59,018 nt of DNA from Bacteriovoracaceae bacterium. GTDB lineage: Bacteria > Bdellovibrionota > Bacteriovoracia > Bacteriovoracales > Bacteriovoracaceae. A program made the translations under genes and the position numbers. The stretch lies in contig JABIHA010000063.1 in assembly GCA_018649885.1 (NCBI GenBank), positions 1 through 59,018 on the forward strand, in the 5' to 3' direction. A model generated the notes under the pieces. The model made no database searches, was not told the origin of the DNA, and worked only from the letters and a program-made list of their open reading frames with translations. The first letter of the stretch is position 1. Every line of letters begins with the position of its first letter. Positions 8,586-16,928 of this stretch are shown piece after piece.

Positions 8586-10001
8586 ATGAATACCGAAAGC
8601 AATCCAGAAATTGCGCAACCTGTAAAATCGTACCCAAAAAGAAAAGTGTGGATGAAAACCTATGGTTGTCAGATGAACTATCATGACAGTGAGAGGGTTA
8701 TGGATCACCTGGGAGAGCTAAATTTTACTCCTACAGAAGATCAAAATGAAGCAGATTTAATTTTGTTCAACACTTGCTCTATTAGAGATTTGGCCAATCA
8801 AAAATTTTATTCTCATCTTGGTGAAACCAAGCGAATCAAAGAGGCAAAAGGCGAAAAAGTTGTCATTGGAGTAGGTGGTTGTATTGCTCAGGTTGAGGGC
8901 AAAGAGTTAGTAAAAAAATATCGCCACCTTGATTTTGCATTTGGCACAGATGTAATAGATCAAATTGGTGACTTTGTTTTTAGATCTTTTTCAGGTGATA
9001 GTAAATTTGCCGTTAACACTTGGGATAGAAGTACAAATTATTCTATAGAGACTAAAATTACCCACGATGAGCCCAGGGCCTTTGTTAATATAATCAAAGG
9101 ATGTAATAAGGTTTGCTCCTATTGTATTGTTCCTTTTACAAGGGGCAAGGAGAGATCGAGAAAAGTTTCTGAAGTTCGAGATGATATTAAAAAGCTGGTT
9201 GAACACAGAGGAGTTCAGGAAATTACTCTTCTTGGTCAAAATGTAAATTCATTTGGAAAAGACAATGGTGAGACACTTACTGAGTTGGTGGGTGAGCTTG
9301 AAAAGGTTAATGGACTTCATGTTCTTAGATATACAACATCACACCCCTATGATGTGAGTGATGAGCTGATTGCTGCTCATGGGTGGTCTACAAAGCTTGC
9401 CCCCCATCTACATTTACCTGTTCAAAGTGGATCTACAACTGTCTTAAAGAGAATGAGAAGAGAGTATACCAAAGATCACTATTTAGGACTTCTTGAAAAA
9501 CTCAGGGCGAGTAAGCCAGGCATTGTTGTTTCATCTGATATTATTGTGGGCTTTCCCAATGAAACAGATGATGAATTTGCAGATACGATTGATCTTTTAA
9601 ACCGCGCTGAATTTGATTTTATATATTCTTATACTTACTCAGAAAGAAAGGGCACGAGGGCCTCGAGAATGGATGACACTCTCACTGATAAAATTAAAAG
9701 TGAGAGGCTTCAATTTCTTCAAAAACATCAACTCGAAATTCAAAAGAATTTGAGAACTCAAATGGTGGGCAAGAGATACTTGGTCTGGGTTGATGGAGAC
9801 TCCAATATGGGAGGAGTTTACAAGCTTAAGGGAAGAACCCCTTGCTACAGAATTGTTCATTTTGAGCCTCCCGTTTCAGGTGGTGAGCTTAAAGATTTTA
9901 AGTGGCATTGGATGGAAGTTGAAGTCAGCGGAGCAACAGCTCTTTCAGCGCAGGCAAAAGTGATAAAAGATTGGGGCATAAACCCTCCCACAATTCATTA
10001 G
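8586..10001 (+). CDS. miaB: MiaB, tRNA A37 methylthiotransferase
   Basis: A 471-residue radical-SAM enzyme that adds the 2-methylthio group to N6-isopentenyladenosine-37 in tRNAs reading UNN codons. The N-terminal UPF0004 domain carries the three Cys for the second [4Fe-4S] cluster: Cys28 (KTYGCQMN), Cys64 (NTCSIRD) and Cys99 (GGCIAQ). The radical-SAM domain has the CxxxCxxC motif at Cys173, Cys177 and Cys180 (CNKVCSYC), with the TRGKERSR segment typical of MiaB after it. The C-terminal ~65 residues correspond to a TRAM domain. Length is normal. GGAGG lies five bases before the ATG. It stands alone between the IspZ-like gene and a beta-barrel gene. Identification is firm. Confidence 0.95.
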   Translation: MNTESNPEIAQPVKSYPKRKVWMKTYGCQMNYHDSERVMDHLGELNFTPTEDQNEADLILFNTCSIRDLANQKFYSHLGETKRIKEAKGEKVVIGVGGCIAQVEGKELVKKYRHLDFAFGTDVIDQIGDFVFRSFSGDSKFAVNTWDRSTNYSIETKITHDEPRAFVNIIKGCNKVCSYCIVPFTRGKERSRKVSEVRDDIKKLVEHRGVQEITLLGQNVNSFGKDNGETLTELVGELEKVNGLHVLRYTTSHPYDVSDELIAAHGWSTKLAPHLHLPVQSGSTTVLKRMRREYTKDHYLGLLEKLRASKPGIVVSSDIIVGFPNETDDEFADTIDLLNRAEFDFIYSYTYSERKGTRASRMDDTLTDKIKSERLQFLQKHQLEIQKNLRTQMVGKRYLVWVDGDSNMGGVYKLKGRTPCYRIVHFEPPVSGGELKDFKWHWMEVEVSGATALSAQAKVIKDWGINPPTIH

Positions 10002-10131
10002 TAGCAGACTAATAAAGTTTAATTTTTCCACATTTCAAAACATTAGATTCTCCGATTGGTTTAGGCGGCTTAATTTGCCTTGTTGATGCTACGCGCCATT
10101 ATCTCTACCATATAGATTAAGGAGTAATCAC

Positions 10132-10749
10132 TTGCGTTTGATTTTAGTTTTGGCCACTTTGATCAGTATATTTCTAGGTTTTGACCTGAGTGCTGGTGTT
10201 ATGGAATTAGGTGGAAGTTTTTCCTATGACAAACAAGTCTTTGGCAGCAATAGAGACAACAAAGTAACCTCAAGGACCTATGGAGGCTCCTTTGCTTGGT
10301 ATATGTTTCCAGTTACGGGGCTCGAGCTTAACTATGCCCACCGAACAGATATTGTTCTTGAAAATGATGATGAGCTTATACCAGACACCACCGCCACAAT
10401 TACACAAGTGAGATCAGAGGCGATTACTCAGGTCTATGGAGTGGGAATACGACAAGCATTTGCCTCTGTTAGAAGTTTGCTTGTTCCAACTCTTTCCATT
10501 GGGTATGCCAAAGAATTTAAAGAACAGGCCACAGTTTATATTATAGATAATGCTGGAACCCTTTATACCGTGGGTTCAAATGTTTCAAAGTCCAGGTCAG
10601 ATTCGGTTTTTGGAACTTTTGCCCTAAAAATCAACTTCACCAGACTTTTTTCAATGAATGGAAGTGTCGGAACTGTATTTAAGGCTTTCGAATGGAATGA
10701 GGCCAAGTATAATGTAAAATACAAGGCCGGGTTTTCATGGTATTTTTAA
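10132..10749 (+). CDS. Outer-membrane beta-barrel protein
   Basis: A 205-residue exported protein. It begins with a signal peptide (MRLILVLATLISIFLGF, cleavage near LSAG) and continues as alternating aromatic and small residues typical of an 8-stranded barrel (FSYDKQVFG, FAWYMFPVTGLELNYAH, and a terminal AGFSWYF ending in Phe, the usual outer-membrane sorting signal). The TTG at 10132 is the start: AAGGAG lies seven bases upstream. Its last 13 bases overlap the start of the next gene, an aminopeptidase lipoprotein, so the two are translationally coupled and probably act together in the outer membrane. Exact function unknown. Confidence 0.75.
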   Translation: MRLILVLATLISIFLGFDLSAGVMELGGSFSYDKQVFGSNRDNKVTSRTYGGSFAWYMFPVTGLELNYAHRTDIVLENDDELIPDTTATITQVRSEAITQVYGVGIRQAFASVRSLLVPTLSIGYAKEFKEQATVYIIDNAGTLYTVGSNVSKSRSDSVFGTFALKINFTRLFSMNGSVGTVFKAFEWNEAKYNVKYKAGFSWYF

Positions 10750-11789
10750 TTGTCTTATTCTTATGTCTTCAATTTGTTTCATGTGCAAAAATCTCATACA
10801 TTGTTGAACAAGGAGTGGGACAACTTAAACTTCAAAATAGAGCAAGAGAAAATTCAGTAGTTTTAAAAGACCCTCTTGTGGCCAGTAAGAGCAAAAAAAA
10901 AATTAAGTTAGTTCAAGAATATAAGAGTTACTTTTATGATTATTTTGAAGTTAAAGAGACTTCAATTTATTCGAAAACAACGATCCTCGAAGATAGTGCT
11001 GTAAGTTACCTGGTGATTGTTTCAAAACATGACAAAATTAAAGCGCGTGAAGAGTGCTTTCCAATAGCTGGCTGCTTTCCCTATTTAGGTTTTTTTAAAA
11101 AGGCTTCTGCCATTGAATATCAGAAAAAAATGAATAAGAGTGGTTTTGTGACCTATCTTAGACCTGTGTATGCATACTCAACACTGGGATATTTTGAAGA
11201 TACTATCCTTTCATCATTTTTTTATTTTAATGAAAAAGTACTGGCAGAGCTAATTTTTCATGAACTTTTTCACACAGTATTTTTTATCAAAGACAATGTA
11301 TCGCTCAATGAGAATATGGCCAATTATATTGGAAGAGAAATGTCATATGAGTATTTTAAATTTGATCAAAAAAAGCGTAGTGAACTTGAGGAAAAAGAGC
11401 ACCAAAGAAACCAATTAAAAAAGCTAATTGTAGATCTTGTAACTGAGCTTCAAGGTCTTTATGACAAACAAAAAAATCTGACTATGTCCCAGTCTACTCA
11501 AATCTTGGATTCTTTTTTAGAAAGTTCCTTTAGACCAAAAATCAAAAAATTGTGTGATGATTTAAAGATTGTGGGGAAGAAATGCTATCCCCTTGAAAAA
11601 AAATGGAATAATGCCTCTTTTTCGGCCTATTTAACCTATGAAGAAAAAGAGCAAGTGATCCACAAGCTCAGAAATCAGTATGGTTTTGGAATTAAAGAGC
11701 TATTTCACTTCATCAAAGCTAAATACGCGGAGTACCAAAATTTAGACTCTGACAAAAAAAGCTTCTCAGACTACCTATTTTCTCTTTAA
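10737..11789 (+). CDS. Putative zinc aminopeptidase lipoprotein
   Basis: A 350-residue protein of the predicted aminopeptidase family (Pfam Aminopep, COG4324). The gluzincin motif HELFH is at residues 175-179, with the likely third zinc ligand Glu192 in the following LNENMANY. The upstream FPIAGCFPYLGFF and AYSTLGYFEDTILSSF match conserved blocks of that family. The N-terminus (MVFLIVLFLCLQFVSC) is a lipoprotein signal with lipobox FVSC, so it is probably anchored to the outer membrane and trims peptides in the periplasm. It overlaps the preceding beta-barrel gene by 13 bases. The C-terminal ~130 residues are Lys/Glu-rich and helical, beyond the catalytic core. Family call is good; the substrate is unknown. 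Confidence 0.8.
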   Translation: MVFLIVLFLCLQFVSCAKISYIVEQGVGQLKLQNRARENSVVLKDPLVASKSKKKIKLVQEYKSYFYDYFEVKETSIYSKTTILEDSAVSYLVIVSKHDKIKAREECFPIAGCFPYLGFFKKASAIEYQKKMNKSGFVTYLRPVYAYSTLGYFEDTILSSFFYFNEKVLAELIFHELFHTVFFIKDNVSLNENMANYIGREMSYEYFKFDQKKRSELEEKEHQRNQLKKLIVDLVTELQGLYDKQKNLTMSQSTQILDSFLESSFRPKIKKLCDDLKIVGKKCYPLEKKWNNASFSAYLTYEEKEQVIHKLRNQYGFGIKELFHFIKAKYAEYQNLDSDKKSFSDYLFSL

Positions 11790-11846
11790 TGCCCACCTGG
11801 GACGAGGTATAAATTGTGCTCAATTTAAACCTCGGCGGTCAAAGCT

Positions 11847-12812
11847 ATGAAAGCTATTATATACTTAAACAACTTAGAAAAGCTTGTCATTCAAAAGGAC
11901 TCAACCCTTTTATTTGCCCTGACACTTAAAGAAAATGGCGTAGATACTTATCTACTTTTTGAAGATGATTTTTATTATTCAAATATGGACGGGAATCAAT
12001 TTAAGATGCACCCATTTTCTGGGAGCTATGGCAGTGATACTTTTTATGTGGATCAATTTGATGTTGGGGAAGCTGAGAGTCTAACACTAGACGCTGGTGA
12101 CAATTTTTTTATGAGATTAGATCCTCCTTTTGATTTACGCTATATGAGATCTCTTTGGTATCAAAACCTCTTCAGTGAAAAAGGGGTTAACTTTCACAAT
12201 CATCCGCTAGGGGTTATGGCCAACAATGAAAAGCTTGTGGCCTATGGTTCTGAATATTCGCATCCTAGTTTTGTTGGGGGGAGTGTTGATCAATTTTTGA
12301 ATTTTACTCAGAAGATGAAAGATACTGGTTTTGCCTCTCTTATTATCAAACCACTTGATCTCTACCAAGGTATTGGAGTTGAGAAAGTGAGTTTAAGTAT
12401 TTCAGAAGAAGAATTAAAAAAACTATTTATAGATAGGGCGGAGAGTTTTGGAGGCTCTCTTGTGGTTCAGCCTTTTATTGAAAAGATCACAAGTGGGGAA
12501 GTGAGATCGACTTTCTATAAGGGGGCTGAAGTTGGCTCTATTTTAAAGGTTCCAAAAGAGGGATCTTATCTTGCCAATATTGCTCAGGGGGCCACTTTCT
12601 CTCGTTATGAATTGACTGAAAGTGAGCGTGCAAGTTGTCAGTATTTTTGTGAGAAGTTGATGAAGCAAGGGGTTGATTGGTTAGCGTTTGATTTGCTTGA
12701 TGGGAAGGTGAGTGAGGTGAATATTACTTGTCCGGGGCTTTTGGTGGAGACTTCTAAGGCTTATGGGGTGAATTTGTGTGAAAAGATAGTTGGGTTGTTT
12801 TTGGGTAAATGA
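11847..12812 (+). CDS. gshB: Glutathione synthetase (ATP-grasp)
   Basis: A 321-residue ATP-grasp enzyme, close to the usual ~316 of prokaryotic glutathione synthetase, which joins gamma-glutamylcysteine and glycine in the cytosol. FMRLDPPFDLRYM corresponds to the family's conserved 'FMRKDPPFD' block and NNEKLVAYG to its 'NEKL' block. The ATP-grasp part shows IIKPLDLYQGIGV and VVQPFIEKITSGEVR, and the C-terminal EVNITCPG replaces the usual 'NVTSPTG'. That last change and the low similarity around it leave some doubt about exact substrates; another ATP-grasp ligase is possible. A strong terminator follows at 12858-12880. No gshA is visible in the window. Confidence 0.75.
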   Translation: MKAIIYLNNLEKLVIQKDSTLLFALTLKENGVDTYLLFEDDFYYSNMDGNQFKMHPFSGSYGSDTFYVDQFDVGEAESLTLDAGDNFFMRLDPPFDLRYMRSLWYQNLFSEKGVNFHNHPLGVMANNEKLVAYGSEYSHPSFVGGSVDQFLNFTQKMKDTGFASLIIKPLDLYQGIGVEKVSLSISEEELKKLFIDRAESFGGSLVVQPFIEKITSGEVRSTFYKGAEVGSILKVPKEGSYLANIAQGATFSRYELTESERASCQYFCEKLMKQGVDWLAFDLLDGKVSEVNITCPGLLVETSKAYGVNLCEKIVGLFLGK

Positions 12813-12857
12813 TAATTGTTGAGTTGGGTGTTTTTTTGGCCGACACCGTCGCTCAAT

Positions 12858-12880
12858 GAAAAGCACCAGTGGTGCTTTTC
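12858..12880 (+). terminator. Terminator-like hairpin after gshB
   Basis: A perfect 10-bp stem (GAAAAGCACC with GGTGCTTTTC) around the loop AGT begins 46 bases after the gshB stop. The right arm ends in TTTTC, giving a short T-run. It would work in either direction because the stem has an A-run and a T-run. Confidence 0.65.
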
Positions 12881-13200
12881 AACTTGGTGTTGAGTAGTGG
12901 GGCTCAGTTCTGGGCTGAACCGAGTTTGAGCGGTATTGCCTCTGAAAATTACTTGTGGTGGGCAGACACTGGAGTGGGCTTAGGGTTTTTTCGGATTCTT
13001 GAGTTAAAGGAGTTGGGTGTTTTAGAGCTTGATTCACGGGAAACTGCAGTGCCACTGTGGGGGAGTTTCCCTCAGTCACATACCTCTGCGCTTCAAAATT
13101 GCGAAGCAATTTTGCTGCGCGAGGTGCATAAACTCCAGACACCTATATAATTATTACCATCACTTCTCATAAACAGGTAACTACAAGGTAAACTGAAAGT
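12881..13200. other. GC-richer gap with no recognised gene
   Basis: This stretch has a composition unlike its neighbours: the plus strand is rich in G and T, and both strands stay open for about 90 codons (12869-13150 plus, 12879-13142 minus). Neither reading has a ribosome site, a signal peptide or a recognisable family. The long stem-loop at 13082-13124 lies in it. It may be a short transferred or repetitive segment. Confidence 0.35.
13082..13124. repeat. Long imperfect palindrome
   Basis: A nested stem-loop: the core CAAAATTGC (13094-13102) pairs perfectly with GCAATTTTG (13106-13114) around GAA. Outside it GCGC pairs with GCGC and ACCTC with GAGGT, with short mismatches. There is no T-run after it. 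It resembles an extragenic palindromic element. Confidence 0.55.
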
Positions 13201-13776
13201 ATGAAAGCAATAATTTTGATATTAATGGTCGTGTTCTTCTCAGCATGTGAATTCAACACTATGGGTTCTGGAGATGATACTAAGCCGAAAGTCGAGGGAT
13301 TTAAAGATGAACTCACGAAATGTGGCGCCAATAAAAAAATTGAGGCCAAACTTGTAAAAGAAGAAAGAATCGATACCAGCACAGATATATTACTTCAAAC
13401 TAGAGCGGACTCTTCTGTTTATACTGAATCTTCATATATTGTAAAAGACCTTGAAAGAGGTTCTAGTAAAACTCTGAGCAATATTGTCATTTCAAGACAT
13501 AGTGATGAGAAACTCGAAATTGACTCTTCAGCTAGGACACCCATTGTCTCTATCTATAAAAATGGTTCAAAAACTGTTTTTGATTCCAAAAAATCGACTA
13601 GTGGTAAAACCATATATCAAGAAATAGAATTTAGAGATTATAGCTATATTCAAAATCATTACACCAGCGGTATCACTTCAGATTGTCCAATGAAAGTGGA
13701 TTACATAATTGAATATGACAATAGCTCATCAAAGTTAAAACACAATATTACTATTGAAATGTGGTACAAAGACTAG
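13201..13776 (+). CDS. Lipoprotein of unknown function
   Basis: A 191-residue exported protein. The signal peptide MKAIILILMVVFFSAC ends in the lipobox FSAC, giving a mature protein of about 175 residues that starts with an acidic, Ser-rich stretch. The rest is polar with scattered beta-type segments and two Cys (KCGANKK and TSDCPMK) that may form a disulfide. No family recognised. It is convergent with the next gene: the two stop codons are separated by a single base. AAGG lies about eleven bases upstream of the ATG. Confidence 0.7.
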   Translation: MKAIILILMVVFFSACEFNTMGSGDDTKPKVEGFKDELTKCGANKKIEAKLVKEERIDTSTDILLQTRADSSVYTESSYIVKDLERGSSKTLSNIVISRHSDEKLEIDSSARTPIVSIYKNGSKTVFDSKKSTSGKTIYQEIEFRDYSYIQNHYTSGITSDCPMKVDYIIEYDNSSSKLKHNITIEMWYKD

Positions 13777-13777
13777 T

Positions 13778-14569
13778 CTACCAATCACTCGCATATGGCA
13801 TTTTTAGATAGACTTTTGTTCGCCAACAAGCTGATCCCGCAACCAATGGATCCACGTCACAGCTTGCACCGTAACTTATACAATCACCATCAGACTTCAC
13901 AGACTTCACTACAACATCTGGATATTGAGTATCTGATAAAATATAGCTTGGAACATTAAATGTTCCCTCAACTGAACAATCATTCACATCAACACCGGTG
14001 AATGTTCTCTCTGTTGTTGGGTAGAAGATCCCGTCTTTATATTTTCCTAGAAGCACAGTCACAGTTAGTCTGGTGTAGTTGGCACCTGTATTACAGTAAG
14101 CAACATCACCAAGGCTTTCCCCTCCAGGGTTTGATTGAGGCTGTAGTTTTATTTTTACAGTAGAGCCAGTATCCATATCTCCAAGGACTTGCTTGTCAGG
14201 TACACCAGGGTCGTTTGAAATTGACCAAATATGGCCTCCTTCGATGCGGTAGCCTGCGCCATCGACAATCATTCCGTCATCTTGCTGGCGGTTACCCCCA
14301 CTGCCATCAGCAGTAAAAGAAAAGACACCATCAGATCCTGAGCCATCACCACTAATACATCCTTCGTCTACTTGTCCACCACCTTCGTCGTCGTCATCAT
14401 CATCGTCGTCATCACCGCCGCCAAAAAGAATTGTTTCACCCGAAGTGACTGTGTCGCTTGTCTCATCATCTTCAACTGTTTTTTTACTTCCAGTATCTGT
14501 ACATGAAACAAAAACCATCACGAATAAAAATATTGAAGTGATGAAAAGTTGCCAATTTCTGTGTTTCAT
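13778..14569 (-). CDS. Lipoprotein with a poly-aspartate linker
   Basis: A 263-residue exported protein. The N-terminal signal (hydrophobic ITSIFLFVMVFVSC) has lipobox FVSC. Residues ~45-70 are an extreme linker with nine consecutive Asp flanked by Gly runs, encoded by a GAT/GAC trinucleotide tract. The remaining ~190 residues look like a beta-rich secreted domain with several Cys (DEGCISGDG, VAYCNTGAN, VNDCSVEG, GDCISYGASCDVD) that could form disulfides. The Asp tract could bind calcium or act as a spacer. No family recognised. It is convergent with the preceding gene; AGGGG lies nine bases upstream of its ATG. Confidence 0.7.
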   Translation of the reverse strand: MKHRNWQLFITSIFLFVMVFVSCTDTGSKKTVEDDETSDTVTSGETILFGGGDDDDDDDDDEGGGQVDEGCISGDGSGSDGVFSFTADGSGGNRQQDDGMIVDGAGYRIEGGHIWSISNDPGVPDKQVLGDMDTGSTVKIKLQPQSNPGGESLGDVAYCNTGANYTRLTVTVLLGKYKDGIFYPTTERTFTGVDVNDCSVEGTFNVPSYILSDTQYPDVVVKSVKSDGDCISYGASCDVDPLVAGSACWRTKVYLKMPYASDW

Positions 14570-14739
14570 AAACTAAACCCCTAATAGTTCTCGCATGTTA
14601 TTTATCGTCTCATCAGAAAATTTATTGAGAACTAATTAATACTTGACCAGTTTGCTCTGTTATTTAAAAGTGTTGAAAAAAACTTTCTAATAATTGATAA
14701 CATTGCCATTTTTCAAGTAGTTAACACATAGGGGCAAAT

Positions 14740-15279
14740 TTGAAAGGGTATTGTTTGAATAGGTTAATTAAAGGTATCATTATTACCGTGAAGGAAAGCG
14801 ATTTTGTCTCTTTTTTTAAAAAATATTCTTTGGACCTTTTTAGTTTCTCCTATATCTATGTTCCAGATCAATTGCAGGCAGAACAAGTGGTCGTCGATTC
14901 TATATTGGCGGTAAGTTTAAAAGAAAAAGAGCTTATAGATAAATTAGTTAAAATACCCAGCACCGGGTTTAATGATGCCAAAAGACTTAATGGGAAGCTT
15001 CAAATTCTTTTGTATTCAAAAGTTGCATCTCTTGGAAAGACTAGATCGCAGCAATTAAATGGTAGTGTAAGTGACCAAAGTGGTATGAAAAGTAAATATT
15101 CAGATTTTTACTCATTGGGATTAGATCGAAGAGAAGTCATCTTTTTAAAAGATTCTGCTGGAAAATCCATAGAGGATATATCTAAAATTCTTGGTAAGTC
15201 TGAATACGAGGTTATGGCAATTTTGGCCGGAACACGTGATACACTGGTGAATGCATCCTCTCACCTTCAAGGTTTTTAA
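14740..15279 (+). CDS. Probable ECF-type sigma factor
   Basis: A 179-residue protein with the layout of a small sigma factor. The N-terminal half (DFVSFFKKYSLDLFSFSYIY, then DQLQAEQVVVDSILAV) resembles region 2. The C-terminal ~55 residues (LGLDRREVIFLKDSAGKSIE, then KILGKSEYEV) resemble the region-4 helix-turn-helix. Similarity is weak, and the spacer between the two regions is long. The main support is the gene nine bases downstream, which encodes a zinc-finger anti-sigma-like membrane protein. The start is uncertain: TTG at 14740 has AGGGG upstream, TTG at 14755 has AAAGGG six bases upstream, and GTG at 14788 would begin right at region 2. Confidence 0.55.
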   Translation: MKGYCLNRLIKGIIITVKESDFVSFFKKYSLDLFSFSYIYVPDQLQAEQVVVDSILAVSLKEKELIDKLVKIPSTGFNDAKRLNGKLQILLYSKVASLGKTRSQQLNGSVSDQSGMKSKYSDFYSLGLDRREVIFLKDSAGKSIEDISKILGKSEYEVMAILAGTRDTLVNASSHLQGF

Positions 15280-15287
15280 GGAGAATA

Positions 15288-15731
15288 ATGTCTTGTTCAT
15301 TGCAAAGAGATAGTTTGTTTGGAGTAACCCCTTTAGGTTTAGAAAATAGTGAAAGTTGCGAGAAGGCCCAGTTTATCGTTGGATATTTAGACGCCTCTCT
15401 AAGTCCTAAGAAATTAACTGAAATTGATGAACACCTAAAAGGTTGTGATATCTGTTACGGTCAGATGTTAGATTCGACCAAGAAATTTAATACTATTAAG
15501 AGATCAGTTCCACATTGTAAGCTTAAGAAAACTGAAAGAGATCATTTCCTAGAAGAGGTAAGCCTTCTTTCTAAGCAGATATATGATAAATCTAAGGGAA
15601 ATCAAAACCTAGTTATAAAGAAGCAAAAGATAGAGTTCTTTAAGAAGATGATGAGTTTTCTTTTTTCAAGAGAGCTAGTCTTGTTGTATATATTTCTAGG
15701 GATGGTGGTTTCCATCGAGTTTTGGTTCTAA
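15288..15731 (+). CDS. Anti-sigma-factor-like zinc-finger membrane protein
   Basis: A 147-residue protein. Residues ~25-62 match the zf-HC2 anti-sigma zinc finger: an early Cys (SCEKAQFIVGYLDASLS), then the HxxxCxxC motif in HLKGCDIC. The C-terminus has a single membrane helix (ELVLLYIFLGMVVSIEFWF). This is the arrangement of ZAS-type anti-sigma factors, which hold an ECF sigma at the inner membrane and release it on a redox or envelope signal. GGAGA lies five bases before the ATG, and the gene starts nine bases after the putative sigma gene, so they form an operon. The periplasmic part is almost nil, so sensing through another protein or a redox change at the zinc Cys is likely. Confidence 0.65.
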   Translation: MSCSLQRDSLFGVTPLGLENSESCEKAQFIVGYLDASLSPKKLTEIDEHLKGCDICYGQMLDSTKKFNTIKRSVPHCKLKKTERDHFLEEVSLLSKQIYDKSKGNQNLVIKKQKIEFFKKMMSFLFSRELVLLYIFLGMVVSIEFWF

Positions 15732-15774
15732 GTTAATTCAAATGGTTTTAAAGAAATACTGATCCCAGCATGGG

Positions 15775-16656
15775 TTATGAGTTTATTATAAGGTTGTAAT
15801 AAATTGTAAATTCGTCTTCTTCTTTAGTTAGCGAGGTTGGAGGGTTGGGTAGATAGCCGACACCTTTCATTACATTTTCAAAGAATCTTTGGATTTTCAG
15901 ATTTTCAGATGCCGATATGATTTTAAGTACTCGAATATTTCCATTCTTATCGTAGGAGATCTTTGCAACCAATTTTTCTTCTTTTCCCTCTGAGGGAGTA
16001 AAAACAAAGCGCGGATTTTTAAGAATAAAGTCATCATATGCAGTATAAATTGATGAAATATAAGATTGTTCAATTCTTTTTCTAAAACCGTAAAAGATAA
16101 GCTCACTTTTGTTGAGCTGATCCTCTGGGATTCCCTTCGGTGGGACAAGCATAATTTGAAGATTAGATTTACTAAAGAAGCGGGCTTTTAGTTTGTCGTC
16201 TTTTGTAATGTAAGGGAGGTCAGCATTCACTAAGTCTTTAAGGCTTTTTGGTCTGCCCGGAGCAATGAGTATTTTTCCTCTATCCATGGAATTAAAATTA
16301 AGTTTTAGAGATGAAAAATTGGTTTTTTTTCCTGCTGCTTTTACTTTTTTGTGGGGTCTTGATTTCTGCCCTGGTGAAGAGCTGCTTGGATTAATTGAAA
16401 CACTGTCCAGCATGCCATCTTCAACACCCTTGGTTCTATATTTTTTTAAAATACTGACGGGAGCTTTTTCGATAACAATTGAGCGGTCCACAAGGGATCT
16501 ATTTGCGTCAAAGTTTATATAAGGTGCTAAAAAATTAAGGAGAAGCACAACGAAAGTGTGGAAAAAAATTGAAGCCAGGATCGTTATGGTGATAGTTAGG
16601 TTGAACGGATGCCTACTGCTTTTAGTAATATTCTTTGTGTAAATTTCGCTGGTCAT
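15775..16656 (-). CDS. TonB-like energy-transducing protein
   Basis: A 293-residue protein with an N-terminal cytosolic tail and one membrane helix (ITILASIFFHTFVVLLLNFL, residues ~26-45), a long basic, Ser/Pro-containing periplasmic region, and a C-terminal ~90-residue segment. That segment (LVAKISYDKNGNIRVLKIIS, then NVMKGVGYLPNPP) has the pattern of a TonB C-terminal domain: 'v-x-i-x-G-x-v-x-x-v-x-i-x-x-S', then a Pro-Pro near the end. TonB proteins couple the inner-membrane proton gradient to outer-membrane transporters. The spacer is not the usual Pro/Lys-rich type, and no exbB/exbD or receptor is adjacent. It is convergent with the anti-sigma gene and divergent from the 16929 gene. Confidence 0.6.
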   Translation of the reverse strand: MTSEIYTKNITKSSRHPFNLTITITILASIFFHTFVVLLLNFLAPYINFDANRSLVDRSIVIEKAPVSILKKYRTKGVEDGMLDSVSINPSSSSPGQKSRPHKKVKAAGKKTNFSSLKLNFNSMDRGKILIAPGRPKSLKDLVNADLPYITKDDKLKARFFSKSNLQIMLVPPKGIPEDQLNKSELIFYGFRKRIEQSYISSIYTAYDDFILKNPRFVFTPSEGKEEKLVAKISYDKNGNIRVLKIISASENLKIQRFFENVMKGVGYLPNPPTSLTKEEDEFTIYYNLIINS

Positions 16657-16928
16657 GTCTAAAATTCACCCCATAGAACGCTGCTTTTGTTCTTGAACCA
16701 AATTACCTTAGCAGAGGGGAATAGACAATGAAGTATAATGCTTCGCGCTGTGAGTGGGTATTTTTTCTACTTTTTGTAACAAGGGAAATCTAGAGCTTCC
16801 TAATTTAAGCTATTTATGGCCGATTTTTGACACTTCACTTTATTCCTATCTTGACTAGGTTTCAAGGAGATGTACCATTTACTAACAGGTCCACCTGGCG
16901 CTGAATCGGGCTTGTACACTAGGATAGA

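Noticed and set aside
12869..13150. 93-codon forward and 87-codon reverse frames in the gap after gshB
   Set aside because: Both strands are open at once, which reflects base composition; no start signals or protein family are seen.
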